From the NCBI GenBank assembly GCA_964586775.1, contig CAZPJD010000148.1, positions 1 to 5,899 of the forward strand: a stretch of DNA of 5,899 nucleotides, written 5' to 3'. Positions 1 through 5,489 of the stretch are shown here, in pieces (within the stretch, counting starts at the first letter, position 1; every line of letters begins with the position of its first letter). The position numbers were made by a program, and so were the translations under genes. Under the pieces are notes generated by a model. It did not search any database. It had not been told where the DNA came from and was given only the letters and a program-made list of their open reading frames with translations. The DNA is from JADLEX01 sp964586775 (lineage in GTDB: Bacteria > Lernaellota > Lernaellaia > JACKCT01).

Positions 1-220
1 TCTCGGGATCGATCTTCAGGTTGCGGCGCAGCCGCTCGGCCTTGATGGCGGCCATCGCGTTTCGCGCGAGGTGCGCCGCCTCGAGTTTTTCTTTGTACAT
101 CGGCTGCTGCTCGCGCACGAGAAACCGCTCGACGGCGAAAACTCCCGCGAGCGCGAGCAGGGCGATGACCGCCAGTTCGAGCCGCGAAACCCGGTGCGGA
201 CGCCAGTAGACTTTTTTCAT
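1..220 (-). CDS. pgsW: Poly-gamma-glutamate system protein, PgsW-like (N-terminal part, runs off the left edge)
   Basis: Only the first 73 codons are visible; the 3' end lies outside the window. The ATG (CAT at 218-220) overlaps the pgsC stop as ATGA, with GGAG eight bases upstream of it inside pgsC. The peptide starts MKKVYWRPHRVSRLE, followed by a hydrophobic helix at about residues 16-30 (LAVIALLALAGVFAV). The charged stretch after it contains KEKLEAAHLARNAMAAIKAERLRRNLKIDPE. A single N-terminal membrane anchor followed by an alanine/lysine-rich 'AAxLAxxAMxxIKxER...IDPE' segment resembles, from memory, the family called 'poly-gamma-glutamate system protein', which sits beside pgsB and pgsC in some bacteria. 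Its biochemical role is not established to my knowledge; an accessory role in polymer synthesis, export or release is inferred from position. The name rests on context plus a short resemblance, so it is moderately sure. Confidence 0.72.
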   Translation of the reverse strand, partial: MKKVYWRPHRVSRLELAVIALLALAGVFAVERFLVREQQPMYKEKLEAAHLARNAMAAIKAERLRRNLKIDPE

Positions 221-669
221 GTCCACAGCTCCGTTCCGACGAGGATGACGAGCAGGAGCCGCACCACCGCCGACGCGGTGAGGAGCGACGAGAGCGTTTC
301 CACCACACCCTGGCGGTCGAACCAGATCGCGATCAGGCCGGGGATGATGTAGCCGATGACCTCGAAGTCGAACCCCGTCGCCTTGGTGATGTTCGCGTAA
401 CGCAGGAACATCCCGATCAGATAGCCGACGAGAATCATGAGCACCGTGCGCCGCCTGCCGAACACGACCGTGAACGAGGCGAACGAACGCACGATGATGA
501 ACGCGACGAAGCCCGAGCCGATGGTCACGGCCACGTCGAGCGGGCGCGTGAGCTGGAGAGCCACGTAGCCGGGCACGACCATGCCGCCGGCCGCCACGCC
601 GAACAGCTCGGTGAACAGCAGGCTCACCACGAGCCCGATCCCGATGGAAAGCGGAAGCAGCTCGCTCAT
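217..669 (-). CDS. pgsC: Poly-gamma-glutamate biosynthesis membrane protein PgsC/CapC
   Basis: This 150-residue protein is very hydrophobic and close in length to Bacillus PgsC (about 149 residues). Matches to the family include MVVPGYVAL (residues 30-38), the GRRRTVLMILVGY segment after the second membrane span (about 71-83) and GYIIPGLIAIWFDRQG (about 106-121), equivalent to GIIVPGLIANTIQKQG in Bacillus. Four or five membrane spans are apparent. In the known system PgsC forms the membrane-bound synthase with PgsB, which ligates glutamate through its gamma-carboxyl group using ATP; PgsC itself has no known catalytic motif. The start ATG overlaps the pgsB stop (ATGA at 666-669), and AAGGGGG lies just upstream within pgsB, so translation is probably coupled to pgsB. 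The family assignment is secure; polymer stereochemistry and fate (capsule or released) cannot be read here. Confidence 0.93.
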   Translation of the reverse strand: MSELLPLSIGIGLVVSLLFTELFGVAAGGMVVPGYVALQLTRPLDVAVTIGSGFVAFIIVRSFASFTVVFGRRRTVLMILVGYLIGMFLRYANITKATGFDFEVIGYIIPGLIAIWFDRQGVVETLSSLLTASAVVRLLLVILVGTELWT

Positions 670-1859
670 TCATCCCCCTTCGGGATCTCGCGATTGCGGA
701 AATACGACACCAGATCGAGTCCCTGCCCGCCGATGTTGCCGAGACCCATGACGAGCCCCGTGCGACCGATGTGGCCGACGACGCGCTCGAAGATCTCGTG
801 CGTAAGGTGATCCTCGGCGAAGACGATGCCGGCGCCGTCCACGCCCGACTCCATCGCCTCGCGCGCGAAGACGTAGGTGCCTTCGCCCATGAGCACGACG
901 TGATCGGCCTGCGGCCAGTCAGCGTAGGCCGCGCCGAGTTGTTTGGAGCGATCCGTGCGATCACCGCGGCAGTTGAAGACCAGCACCTTCGTTTTCAGGT
1001 GGCCGTACCGCGCGAGCGCCATGCGCCAGATGCGCTCCGACGACTCGGGGTCGTTGGCCGCGAATCCGTTCACGAAGACGATGGTCTTGCCGAAAAACGC
1101 CAGCTCGTGCTCGGTCATCGCGCCGGGGTCGGGTTGCGCTCTCCACATCCCGCGCAGGGCGGTGTCGCGCGGCACGCCGACGTCTTCACACACGCGCAGC
1201 GCCAGCGCGACGTTTTCGGCGTGTTCCCAGTATCGGAATCGGCCCATCTCGTCGTCGGTCAATGCCGCGGCCGCATCCTGGGTCGTTCCGATCAGGTTTG
1301 CCGCGCGATCGCGCGCCGCCGCTTCGATGATCGGCAGATGGCGACGCTCCGCGGTGAAGATCTTTCCGCCCGGCGGGATCATGCCGCACAGCGCCCAGGC
1401 CACGTCGTCCTCGTCCGGACCCATCACGTCCAGATGGTCGGCCCGGGCGTTGGTGATGACGCCATGCGTGGCGCGGACGAATCGGTTCTCGGACAGCCAC
1501 TGATATTCGGGCTGAAGCGCCATGCACTCGATGACGAGCGCCTTCGAGTTGTAGGCCGACGCCACATCGACGATGCGCACCTGCTCGATGACGTTTGCCC
1601 GCGAGGGGCGATACACGGGCAGCTCGCGGCCGTCGGGCAGGATCACGCGGGCGAGGGTGCCGGTCGTCTTGGCGGTGGTGACGAGGCCGCCCTCGCGCAG
1701 CCCGGCGGCGATCAGGCGCGTGACGCTCGACTTGCCGCGCGTGCCGTTGACGTGGATGCGGATCGGGATTCGGGCGAGGTTTCGCCGGTGCCGGACGGAT
1801 TCCAGCACGCCGAGGCCGACCAGCAGCGCGGTCAGCGCGATGAGCACATACGCGGTCAT
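666..1859 (-). CDS. pgsB: Poly-gamma-glutamate synthase PgsB/CapB (ATP-dependent Mur-ligase-like amide ligase)
   Basis: At 397 residues it is close to Bacillus PgsB (393). A membrane helix spans residues 4-19. Next comes the P-loop NGTRGKSSVTR (38-48), typical of Mur/folylpolyglutamate-type ligases, and KTTGTLAR (64-71). Other family landmarks are ECMALQPEYQ (111-120), THGVITNARADHLDVMGP (131-148), QPDPGAM (242-248), FVNGFAANDPESS (262-274), NCRGDRTDRS (296-305) and GLGNIGG (372-378). The enzyme activates the growing chain with ATP and adds glutamate through the gamma-carboxyl at the membrane, together with PgsC. The ATG at 1857-1859 is the first in-frame start after a TAG stop at 1896-1898. 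AGGGAG is only 2 bases from it, unusually close, so the GTG four codons in is a possible alternative. It is the first gene of the operon. All motifs are intact. Confidence 0.96.
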   Translation of the reverse strand: MTAYVLIALTALLVGLGVLESVRHRRNLARIPIRIHVNGTRGKSSVTRLIAAGLREGGLVTTAKTTGTLARVILPDGRELPVYRPSRANVIEQVRIVDVASAYNSKALVIECMALQPEYQWLSENRFVRATHGVITNARADHLDVMGPDEDDVAWALCGMIPPGGKIFTAERRHLPIIEAAARDRAANLIGTTQDAAAALTDDEMGRFRYWEHAENVALALRVCEDVGVPRDTALRGMWRAQPDPGAMTEHELAFFGKTIVFVNGFAANDPESSERIWRMALARYGHLKTKVLVFNCRGDRTDRSKQLGAAYADWPQADHVVLMGEGTYVFAREAMESGVDGAGIVFAEDHLTHEIFERVVGHIGRTGLVMGLGNIGGQGLDLVSYFRNREIPKGDE

Positions 1860-1861
1860 AT

Positions 1862-1867
1862 CTCCCT
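1862..1867 (-). promoter_or_regulatory. Shine-Dalgarno sequence of pgsB, unusually close to the ATG
   Basis: On the minus strand AGGGAG ends 2 bases before the ATG at 1859. It would lie 14 bases from the in-frame GTG at 1845-1847. Neither spacing is ideal. The ATG is preferred because no start lies further upstream before an in-frame stop, and because both starts leave the N-terminal helix intact. Confidence 0.5.
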
Positions 1868-1892
1868 GACCATACCGCCCCTTCGGTCGCGG

Positions 1893-1922
1893 TTTCTAGA
1901 GGTCGCACGCGGCGGTTGTCAA
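1893..1922 (-). promoter_or_regulatory. Putative sigma-70-type promoter of the pgsB-pgsC-pgsW operon
   Basis: Reading the minus strand, a perfect TTGACA lies at 1922-1917. After 18 bases comes TAGAAA at 1898-1893 (4 of 6 to TATAAT); read with a 16-base spacer the -10 would be TCTAGA. This would start transcription near 1886 and give a leader of about 27 bases before the pgsB ATG. The -35 is consensus and the -10 is only fair. The -10 overlaps TTTCTAGA, the 8-mer also found upstream of the kinase gene. The -35 sits in GTTGTCAAC, nearly self-complementary, so a weaker -35-like TTGTCA is present on the opposite strand toward corA, though with no good -10. Confidence 0.5.
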
Positions 1923-1962
1923 CGTCGCGGGCGGGCCTTGGGCATGCCGGGTGTTGGTGCTA

Positions 1963-2012
1963 ATGTCCGGGCACCACTTATCCTCGTCTATGTCCGGAGA
2001 GTCGATGTCCGG
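1963..2012 (+). repeat. Three in-frame copies of ATGTCCGG at the corA start
   Basis: The 8-mer ATGTCCGG occurs at 1963-1970, 1990-1997 and 2005-2012, each in the corA reading frame, so each could start a protein beginning Met-Ser-Gly. Only the third has a clear ribosome-binding site (GGAG at 1996-1999, five bases before the ATG). The second copy itself supplies the first GG of that site. Confidence 0.8.
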
Positions 2013-3120
2013 CGTTCAACATGACGGCCACGCGGGCGAACCCGGCGACGCGGCGGGTCCCGCCTGTGGCTGGGTCACGATCTACGACGCGTCGTCTTGC
2101 GATCACCGCGTGTTCGACGAGGTGCGCGACCTCGCCCACTGCCCCGCGCCCAAGGGCGTGACCTGGGTCCACACCGAGGGGTCCGAGCGACAAGACCTGT
2201 ACGAAGAGGTCGGCCAGCTCTTCGGCATCCACGATCTCGCGATCGAAGATGTCGTCCACACGCGGGCGGGACCCAAGGTCGAGGATTACGAAAACGGTTA
2301 CTTCATCGTCGCGCGGATCCTGAATCGGGAAGACGGCGAAATCGGAGGTATGCAGGCGAGCCTCTATCTCGGCCGCAATTTCCTCGTCACGCACGTTCAA
2401 AAACCGCACCCCCTGTTCAGCCAGGTGGTCGAAATGGTGCGTGCCGGGGTCGGCCGCATTCGTAAAGTCGGCCCGGACTTTCTCGCCTACCTGATTCTCG
2501 ACAAGATCATCGACGGCTACTTTCCCGTCCTCGACGAGCTCGACGTTGAACTCGAAGAGCTGGAAGACCGCCTCACGGCCCGGGTGAACGAGCGGGTGCT
2601 CAAGCGCGTCCACCACATCCAGCGCGACCTGGTCGTGGTGCGGCGTTTGGCGTGGCCGATGAAGGAGGTCGTCTACGCTCTGATGCGCGACGAGAAGGGG
2701 GTTCTCGGCAAGGAGACCCGCCTGCACCTGCGCGACTGCCATGACCACACCACGCAGATCATCGACCGGGCGGAGCATTCGCGGGAAACGGCGGCGGGCC
2801 TGATGCAGTTCTTCCACTTCACCGAGGACCGGCAGCGCAACGAGATCATGAAGATGCTCACGATCATCTCCACGATCTTCCTGCCCCTCACATTCATCGC
2901 CGGCGTCTACGGCATGAATTTCGACCGCGCGCACGCGTGGAACATGCCCGAACTGGGATGGCCCTTCGGCTACGTGTTCTCGCTCGGCCTCATGGCGCTC
3001 ACGGCCATCGTGATGCTGCTGTATTTCGTGCACAAGGACTGGATCGGCGCGTCGGAAGCCCCGCGCTGGCTCGTTTGGCTGCGTCGGTGGCGGGCGCGAA
3101 CTTCGCGCGACGACGACTGA
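2005..3120 (+). CDS. corA: CorA-family Mg2+/Co2+ transporter
   Basis: From the ATG at 2005 the protein has 371 residues, a little longer than typical CorA (about 315-350). The N-terminal two thirds form the cytoplasmic domain (e.g. WVHTEGSERQDLYEEVGQLFGIHDLAIEDV at about 54-83, and the long acidic helix LDELDVELEELEDRL at 176-190). The first membrane helix (about 284-303) ends in the signature YGMNF (302-306); the second spans about 322-342 and is followed by a basic tail. CorA proteins are inner-membrane pentamers that let Mg2+, Co2+ or Ni2+ into the cell, with YGMN lining the pore mouth. The loop after YGMNF carries about four to six extra residues (DRAHAWN) before MPELGWPFGY. Upstream in-frame starts (GTG 1951, ATG 1963, ATG 1990) would add up to 18 residues but lack a good ribosome-binding site. 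It is transcribed away from pgsB and toward the two-component operon. The exact metal is not determinable. Confidence 0.94.
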   Translation: MSGVQHDGHAGEPGDAAGPACGWVTIYDASSCDHRVFDEVRDLAHCPAPKGVTWVHTEGSERQDLYEEVGQLFGIHDLAIEDVVHTRAGPKVEDYENGYFIVARILNREDGEIGGMQASLYLGRNFLVTHVQKPHPLFSQVVEMVRAGVGRIRKVGPDFLAYLILDKIIDGYFPVLDELDVELEELEDRLTARVNERVLKRVHHIQRDLVVVRRLAWPMKEVVYALMRDEKGVLGKETRLHLRDCHDHTTQIIDRAEHSRETAAGLMQFFHFTEDRQRNEIMKMLTIISTIFLPLTFIAGVYGMNFDRAHAWNMPELGWPFGYVFSLGLMALTAIVMLLYFVHKDWIGASEAPRWLVWLRRWRARTSRDDD

Positions 3121-3125
3121 CGCGA

Positions 3126-3752
3126 TTACTCGGAGATTCCTGCGCGAAAAGCGTAGTGCACGATTTCGGCGAGCGTCTGCACGCCCAGCTTGGCCTTGAT
3201 CGCCTTGATGTGCGTGCTCACGGTGCTGGGCATGAGCTTGAGTTCCTCGCAAACCATCGCCGGGCTCTTTCCGTGAAAGAGCAGCAAAAAAACCTGATAC
3301 TCGCGGTCGGTCAATTGGTCGTGTCGCGGACCCTGTGCCCGCTGCGGCGACGCCGCCAGTTCGGCGAGCGAGTCGGTGATATAACGACGACCCGAAGCGA
3401 CGCGTCGGATCGCGTCGAGCAGTTCCTCGGGCGGTCGGTCCTTCGACAGATACGCCCACGCGCCCATGCTCAGCAGGCGCAGTCCGTACTGATCCTCGGG
3501 ATACATCGACAGCACGATGACCTTCAAACCGGGTCGAAGGCCGAGCACGCGGTTGAGGACCTCGGTGCCGTTCATGTCGGGCAGCGACAGGTCGAGCACG
3601 AGCACGTCCCACGATTCGGTTTCGGCGCGGCGAATCGCCTCGCGACCGGTGGACACCTCGCCCACCACGGTCATGCCGGTGCAGTCCTCGATCAACCGCC
3701 GGATGCCTTCGCGCACGATGACGTGATCGTCGACCAGAAAGACGCGAATCAT
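3126..3752 (-). CDS. NarL/FixJ-family two-component response regulator
   Basis: This 208-residue protein has the classic two-domain layout. The receiver domain (about 1-120) has the acidic pair D8-D9, phospho-acceptor D54 in VLDLSLPDMNG, S82 in VLSMYP, and K104 in YLSKDRPPEE. A linker leads to a LuxR-type helix-turn-helix at about 147-205: LTDREYQVFLLLFHGKSPAMVCEELKLMPSTVSTHIKAIKAKLGV. All key receiver residues are present, so it should be phosphorylated, presumably by the kinase encoded just upstream, and then bind DNA as a dimer. Its start overlaps the kinase stop by 4 bases (ATGA, 3749-3752). The stop is TAA at 3126-3128, only 5 bases from the corA stop on the opposite strand. Target genes are unknown; the inverted repeat upstream of the kinase is one candidate site. 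No close named homologue can be assigned. Confidence 0.95.
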   Translation of the reverse strand: MIRVFLVDDHVIVREGIRRLIEDCTGMTVVGEVSTGREAIRRAETESWDVLVLDLSLPDMNGTEVLNRVLGLRPGLKVIVLSMYPEDQYGLRLLSMGAWAYLSKDRPPEELLDAIRRVASGRRYITDSLAELAASPQRAQGPRHDQLTDREYQVFLLLFHGKSPAMVCEELKLMPSTVSTHIKAIKAKLGVQTLAEIVHYAFRAGISE

Positions 3753-5155
3753 GACGATGCCCCGTTCGTCGGAGTGGAAGTCTTCACGGCATCCGCGATC
3801 GGAACGATGACGCGTACCTGCGTACCCCCGCCAGGCGCGGACGCGATGTCGAGGCGTCCGCCGATGGCCTGCGCGCGCTCCCGCATGCCCAGAATACCAT
3901 AAGAATCGGGCGGACGATGCCCGACCGGGGGAAGCCCGATGCCGTCGTCGCAGATCCGCGCTTCGAAGACGTTGTCCTTGAGAAGCAGTTCCAGGTCCAC
4001 CCGTGTCGCCCCGGCGTGGCGGATGATGTTGTTCACCGACTCTTGCACGATGCGATAGACCGCGATCGACTTTTCGGGATCGATCTGCGGATCGGGAGGC
4101 TGCATCGAAAGACGCACGTCGAGCGCGGTGCGTTCACGGGTTTCCTTCGCGAGCCATTCGAGCGCGGCGGGCAGGCCGAAATCCGACAGCACGCGCGGGC
4201 GCAGTTCCGAAACGATGCGCCGCGCCACCTTCATGGTTTCGGCCATGAGCGACTCGATGTGCTCCAGACGCGCGCGACGCGCATCCACGTCCTCGTCGGC
4301 GTGCCGACGCGCCAGCGCGGCCTCGATCCGCACGGCGGAAAGATTCTGTCCCAGCTCGTCGTGCAGGTCGCGCGCGATGCGCGATCGCTCCTCCTCGCGG
4401 GCGGTTTCGAGCTTCGCGGTCAGCCGGCGCAGATCGCGCGTCTGATCCGCCACGGTCGCTTCGAGGCGCTCGTTGGTGTCGCGGATGCGCTGCTGCAAGA
4501 AGAAGTCGCGGCGGATCAAAAAATAAATGGCGTGGCCCGAGAGCGTGGCGACGGCGCACGCAAACGCCATGTTGACGAGGCTCACGGGCACGTGGGGATG
4601 CAACAGGTATTGGGGAAAGGGCACGAAATAACCAACCAAGGCGGCCGCGGCGAAGAGCAGGGTGAGACCGAGGCGCTCGGGGAGTCCGACGAAGAATGGA
4701 TATGTCCCGAACGGGACGAGATAAAGCCCATAGTACCAGGGTGTATTCAGGTCGCCGAGCTGTCCCACGAAATATCCCACGCACGCCATCGAAGTGACGC
4801 CGAGCACCATGCCGAATTCGGTCACGTGGCGACGAAAGCCCGACCATCGGCTCACCGCGTAACCCAGCAGGCTCACGGCCAGTGCGCCGAGGCGGAACTG
4901 GTGCAAACGGTGCAGTGTGACCGGGTCGTCGCCGTAGAGCAGGCGATCGGTGGGAGCGAAGAGGATGATGGCCACGATCGCGCATATCAGCAGCCACCGC
5001 GAAAAAGCGACGTTGATATCGCTCACGTACTCGCGAAAGCGCTCGTCCTCGTCCGCCGTTTTCATCTCGGGCAGAAGAAAATCGACGGGGCCTTCCAGCG
5101 CGTGGATCAGAAGTTGAAACAGACGATCCTGCAGGTTTTTCCTGGATGCGGGCAT
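3749..5155 (-). CDS. Membrane sensor histidine kinase, HisKA_3 (NarX/DesK) class
   Basis: From the ATG at 5155 the protein has 468 residues. The N-terminal part has about six membrane helices (roughly 52-68, 86-102, 112-130, 142-157, 162-180, 190-214) with short loops, so it is an integral membrane sensor without a large periplasmic domain. A coiled segment (about 220-255) leads to the dimerisation/phospho-acceptor helix EEERSRIARDLHDELGQNLS, with the presumed phosphorylated histidine at H265. The ATPase domain shows the N-box VQESVNNIIRHAGA (370-383), DDGIGL (403-408), GILGMRERAQAIGG (420-433) and a final GGGTQVRVIVP (442-452). It should phosphorylate the downstream regulator, whose start overlaps its stop. 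An upstream GTG at 5281 would add 42 residues, but that stretch runs through the AT-rich CTAG repeats using CTA, AGA and AGG codons foreign to this gene, so ATG 5155 is preferred even though its ribosome-binding site is weak. The signal sensed is unknown. Confidence 0.93.
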   Translation of the reverse strand: MPASRKNLQDRLFQLLIHALEGPVDFLLPEMKTADEDERFREYVSDINVAFSRWLLICAIVAIILFAPTDRLLYGDDPVTLHRLHQFRLGALAVSLLGYAVSRWSGFRRHVTEFGMVLGVTSMACVGYFVGQLGDLNTPWYYGLYLVPFGTYPFFVGLPERLGLTLLFAAAALVGYFVPFPQYLLHPHVPVSLVNMAFACAVATLSGHAIYFLIRRDFFLQQRIRDTNERLEATVADQTRDLRRLTAKLETAREEERSRIARDLHDELGQNLSAVRIEAALARRHADEDVDARRARLEHIESLMAETMKVARRIVSELRPRVLSDFGLPAALEWLAKETRERTALDVRLSMQPPDPQIDPEKSIAVYRIVQESVNNIIRHAGATRVDLELLLKDNVFEARICDDGIGLPPVGHRPPDSYGILGMRERAQAIGGRLDIASAPGGGTQVRVIVPIADAVKTSTPTNGASS

Positions 5156-5233
5156 GGAGTATCCGGGATTGCGGCGCAAGCGGCATCTTGCCCGAATCGA
5201 GCGGGGCGCGCCACCGGAAATCGGTCGAAATCG

Positions 5234-5262
5234 CCTAGAAAAATTTCTAGGAATTTCTAGAA
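5234..5262. promoter_or_regulatory. CTAGAAA/TTTCTAG palindrome cluster, candidate operator
   Basis: CCTAGAAA-AA-TTTCTAGG at 5234-5251 is a perfect inverted repeat with 8-bp arms and a 2-base centre. A further TTTCTAG follows at 5254-5260 inside the self-complementary TTCTAGAA (5255-5262). AATTTCTAG is thus directly repeated at 5242-5250 and 5252-5260, exactly 10 bp apart, about one helical turn. The cluster is AT-rich in a GC-rich setting and lies about 80-107 bases upstream of the kinase ATG. The layout suggests a binding site for a dimeric regulator, possibly the operon's own response regulator. That identity is inference; the repeat itself is directly visible. Confidence 0.6.
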
Positions 5263-5349
5263 CTTTTGGCGATAGACGCACTCCTGCGCGCGCGATAGGT
5301 TCGTTTTGTCATCGTGCTCCGAGGCGACGACCACGACCGAAACACCAGA

Positions 5350-5401
5350 TTACACGCGGATGAAGGAAAACCGGCAGAGCGATCCCTCCAACCGCGTGTA
5401 A
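5350..5401 (+). repeat. 10-bp perfect inverted repeat enclosing a mini-ORF
   Basis: TTACACGCGG (5350-5359) and CCGCGTGTAA (5392-5401) are exact reverse complements separated by 32 bases, so an RNA from this region could form a 10-bp hairpin stem. An ATG begins at the base right after the left arm (5360), and its 13-codon frame, MKENRQSDPSNRV, ends with the TAA that closes the right arm. No good Shine-Dalgarno precedes it, so translation is doubtful. Confidence 0.7.
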
Positions 5402-5423
5402 GACACGTCACACCTCAACGGTT

Positions 5424-5459
5424 GCGCCTTCTCCGCAGACGGGGAAGGCGCCTTTTTTT
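5424..5459 (+). terminator. Rho-independent terminator (plus strand) with no upstream gene
   Basis: The left arm GCGCCTTCTCC (5424-5434) pairs with GGGGAAGGCGC (5441-5451) over 11 base pairs, with one G-U wobble and a six-base loop (GCAGAC). One C then precedes seven T residues at 5453-5459. This is a textbook intrinsic terminator for rightward transcription. The left flank has no T-run on the minus strand, so it should act in one direction only. No plus-strand gene ends just before it: the nearest gene on the left is the kinase, transcribed the other way. It therefore ends either a small RNA or a leader transcript, or it insulates mccB. Confidence 0.88.
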
Positions 5460-5489
5460 CGTTCTTTCGCAACACGAAACGACCTCGTG

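Noticed and set aside
771..2024. Long plus-strand open frame (417 codons) opposite pgsB
   Set aside because: It is the antisense shadow of pgsB; its translation is rich in His, Arg and Asp, has no recognisable domain, and runs through the pgsB promoter. High GC content makes such stop-free antisense frames common.
1978..3612. Long minus-strand open frame (544 codons) opposite corA and across the regulator gene
   Set aside because: It spans two well-supported genes of opposite orientation and has low-complexity Arg/His-rich translation without motifs.
3917..5260. Long plus-strand open frame (447 codons) opposite the histidine kinase
   Set aside because: The opposite strand shows complete kinase motifs; this frame has none and ends inside the CTAG repeat.
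5234..5262. Heat-shock-element-like alternation of GAA and TTC
   Set aside because: The alternation resembles the eukaryotic HSE, but this is a bacterial region; bacterial heat-shock control uses other sites (e.g. CIRCE), which are not seen here. The pattern follows from the CTAGAAA repeats.
5291..5312. Sigma-70 promoter for the kinase operon or for the candidate small RNA
   Set aside because: TGACA-like and TTGTCA boxes occur around 5306-5312 on both strands, but no acceptable -10 lies at 16-18 bases from them on either strand.
5281..5460. Known structured RNA (tRNA, 4.5S SRP RNA, common riboswitches)
   Set aside because: No cloverleaf, no SRP apical tetraloop pattern and no riboswitch core that I recognise; only the two hairpins can be supported.
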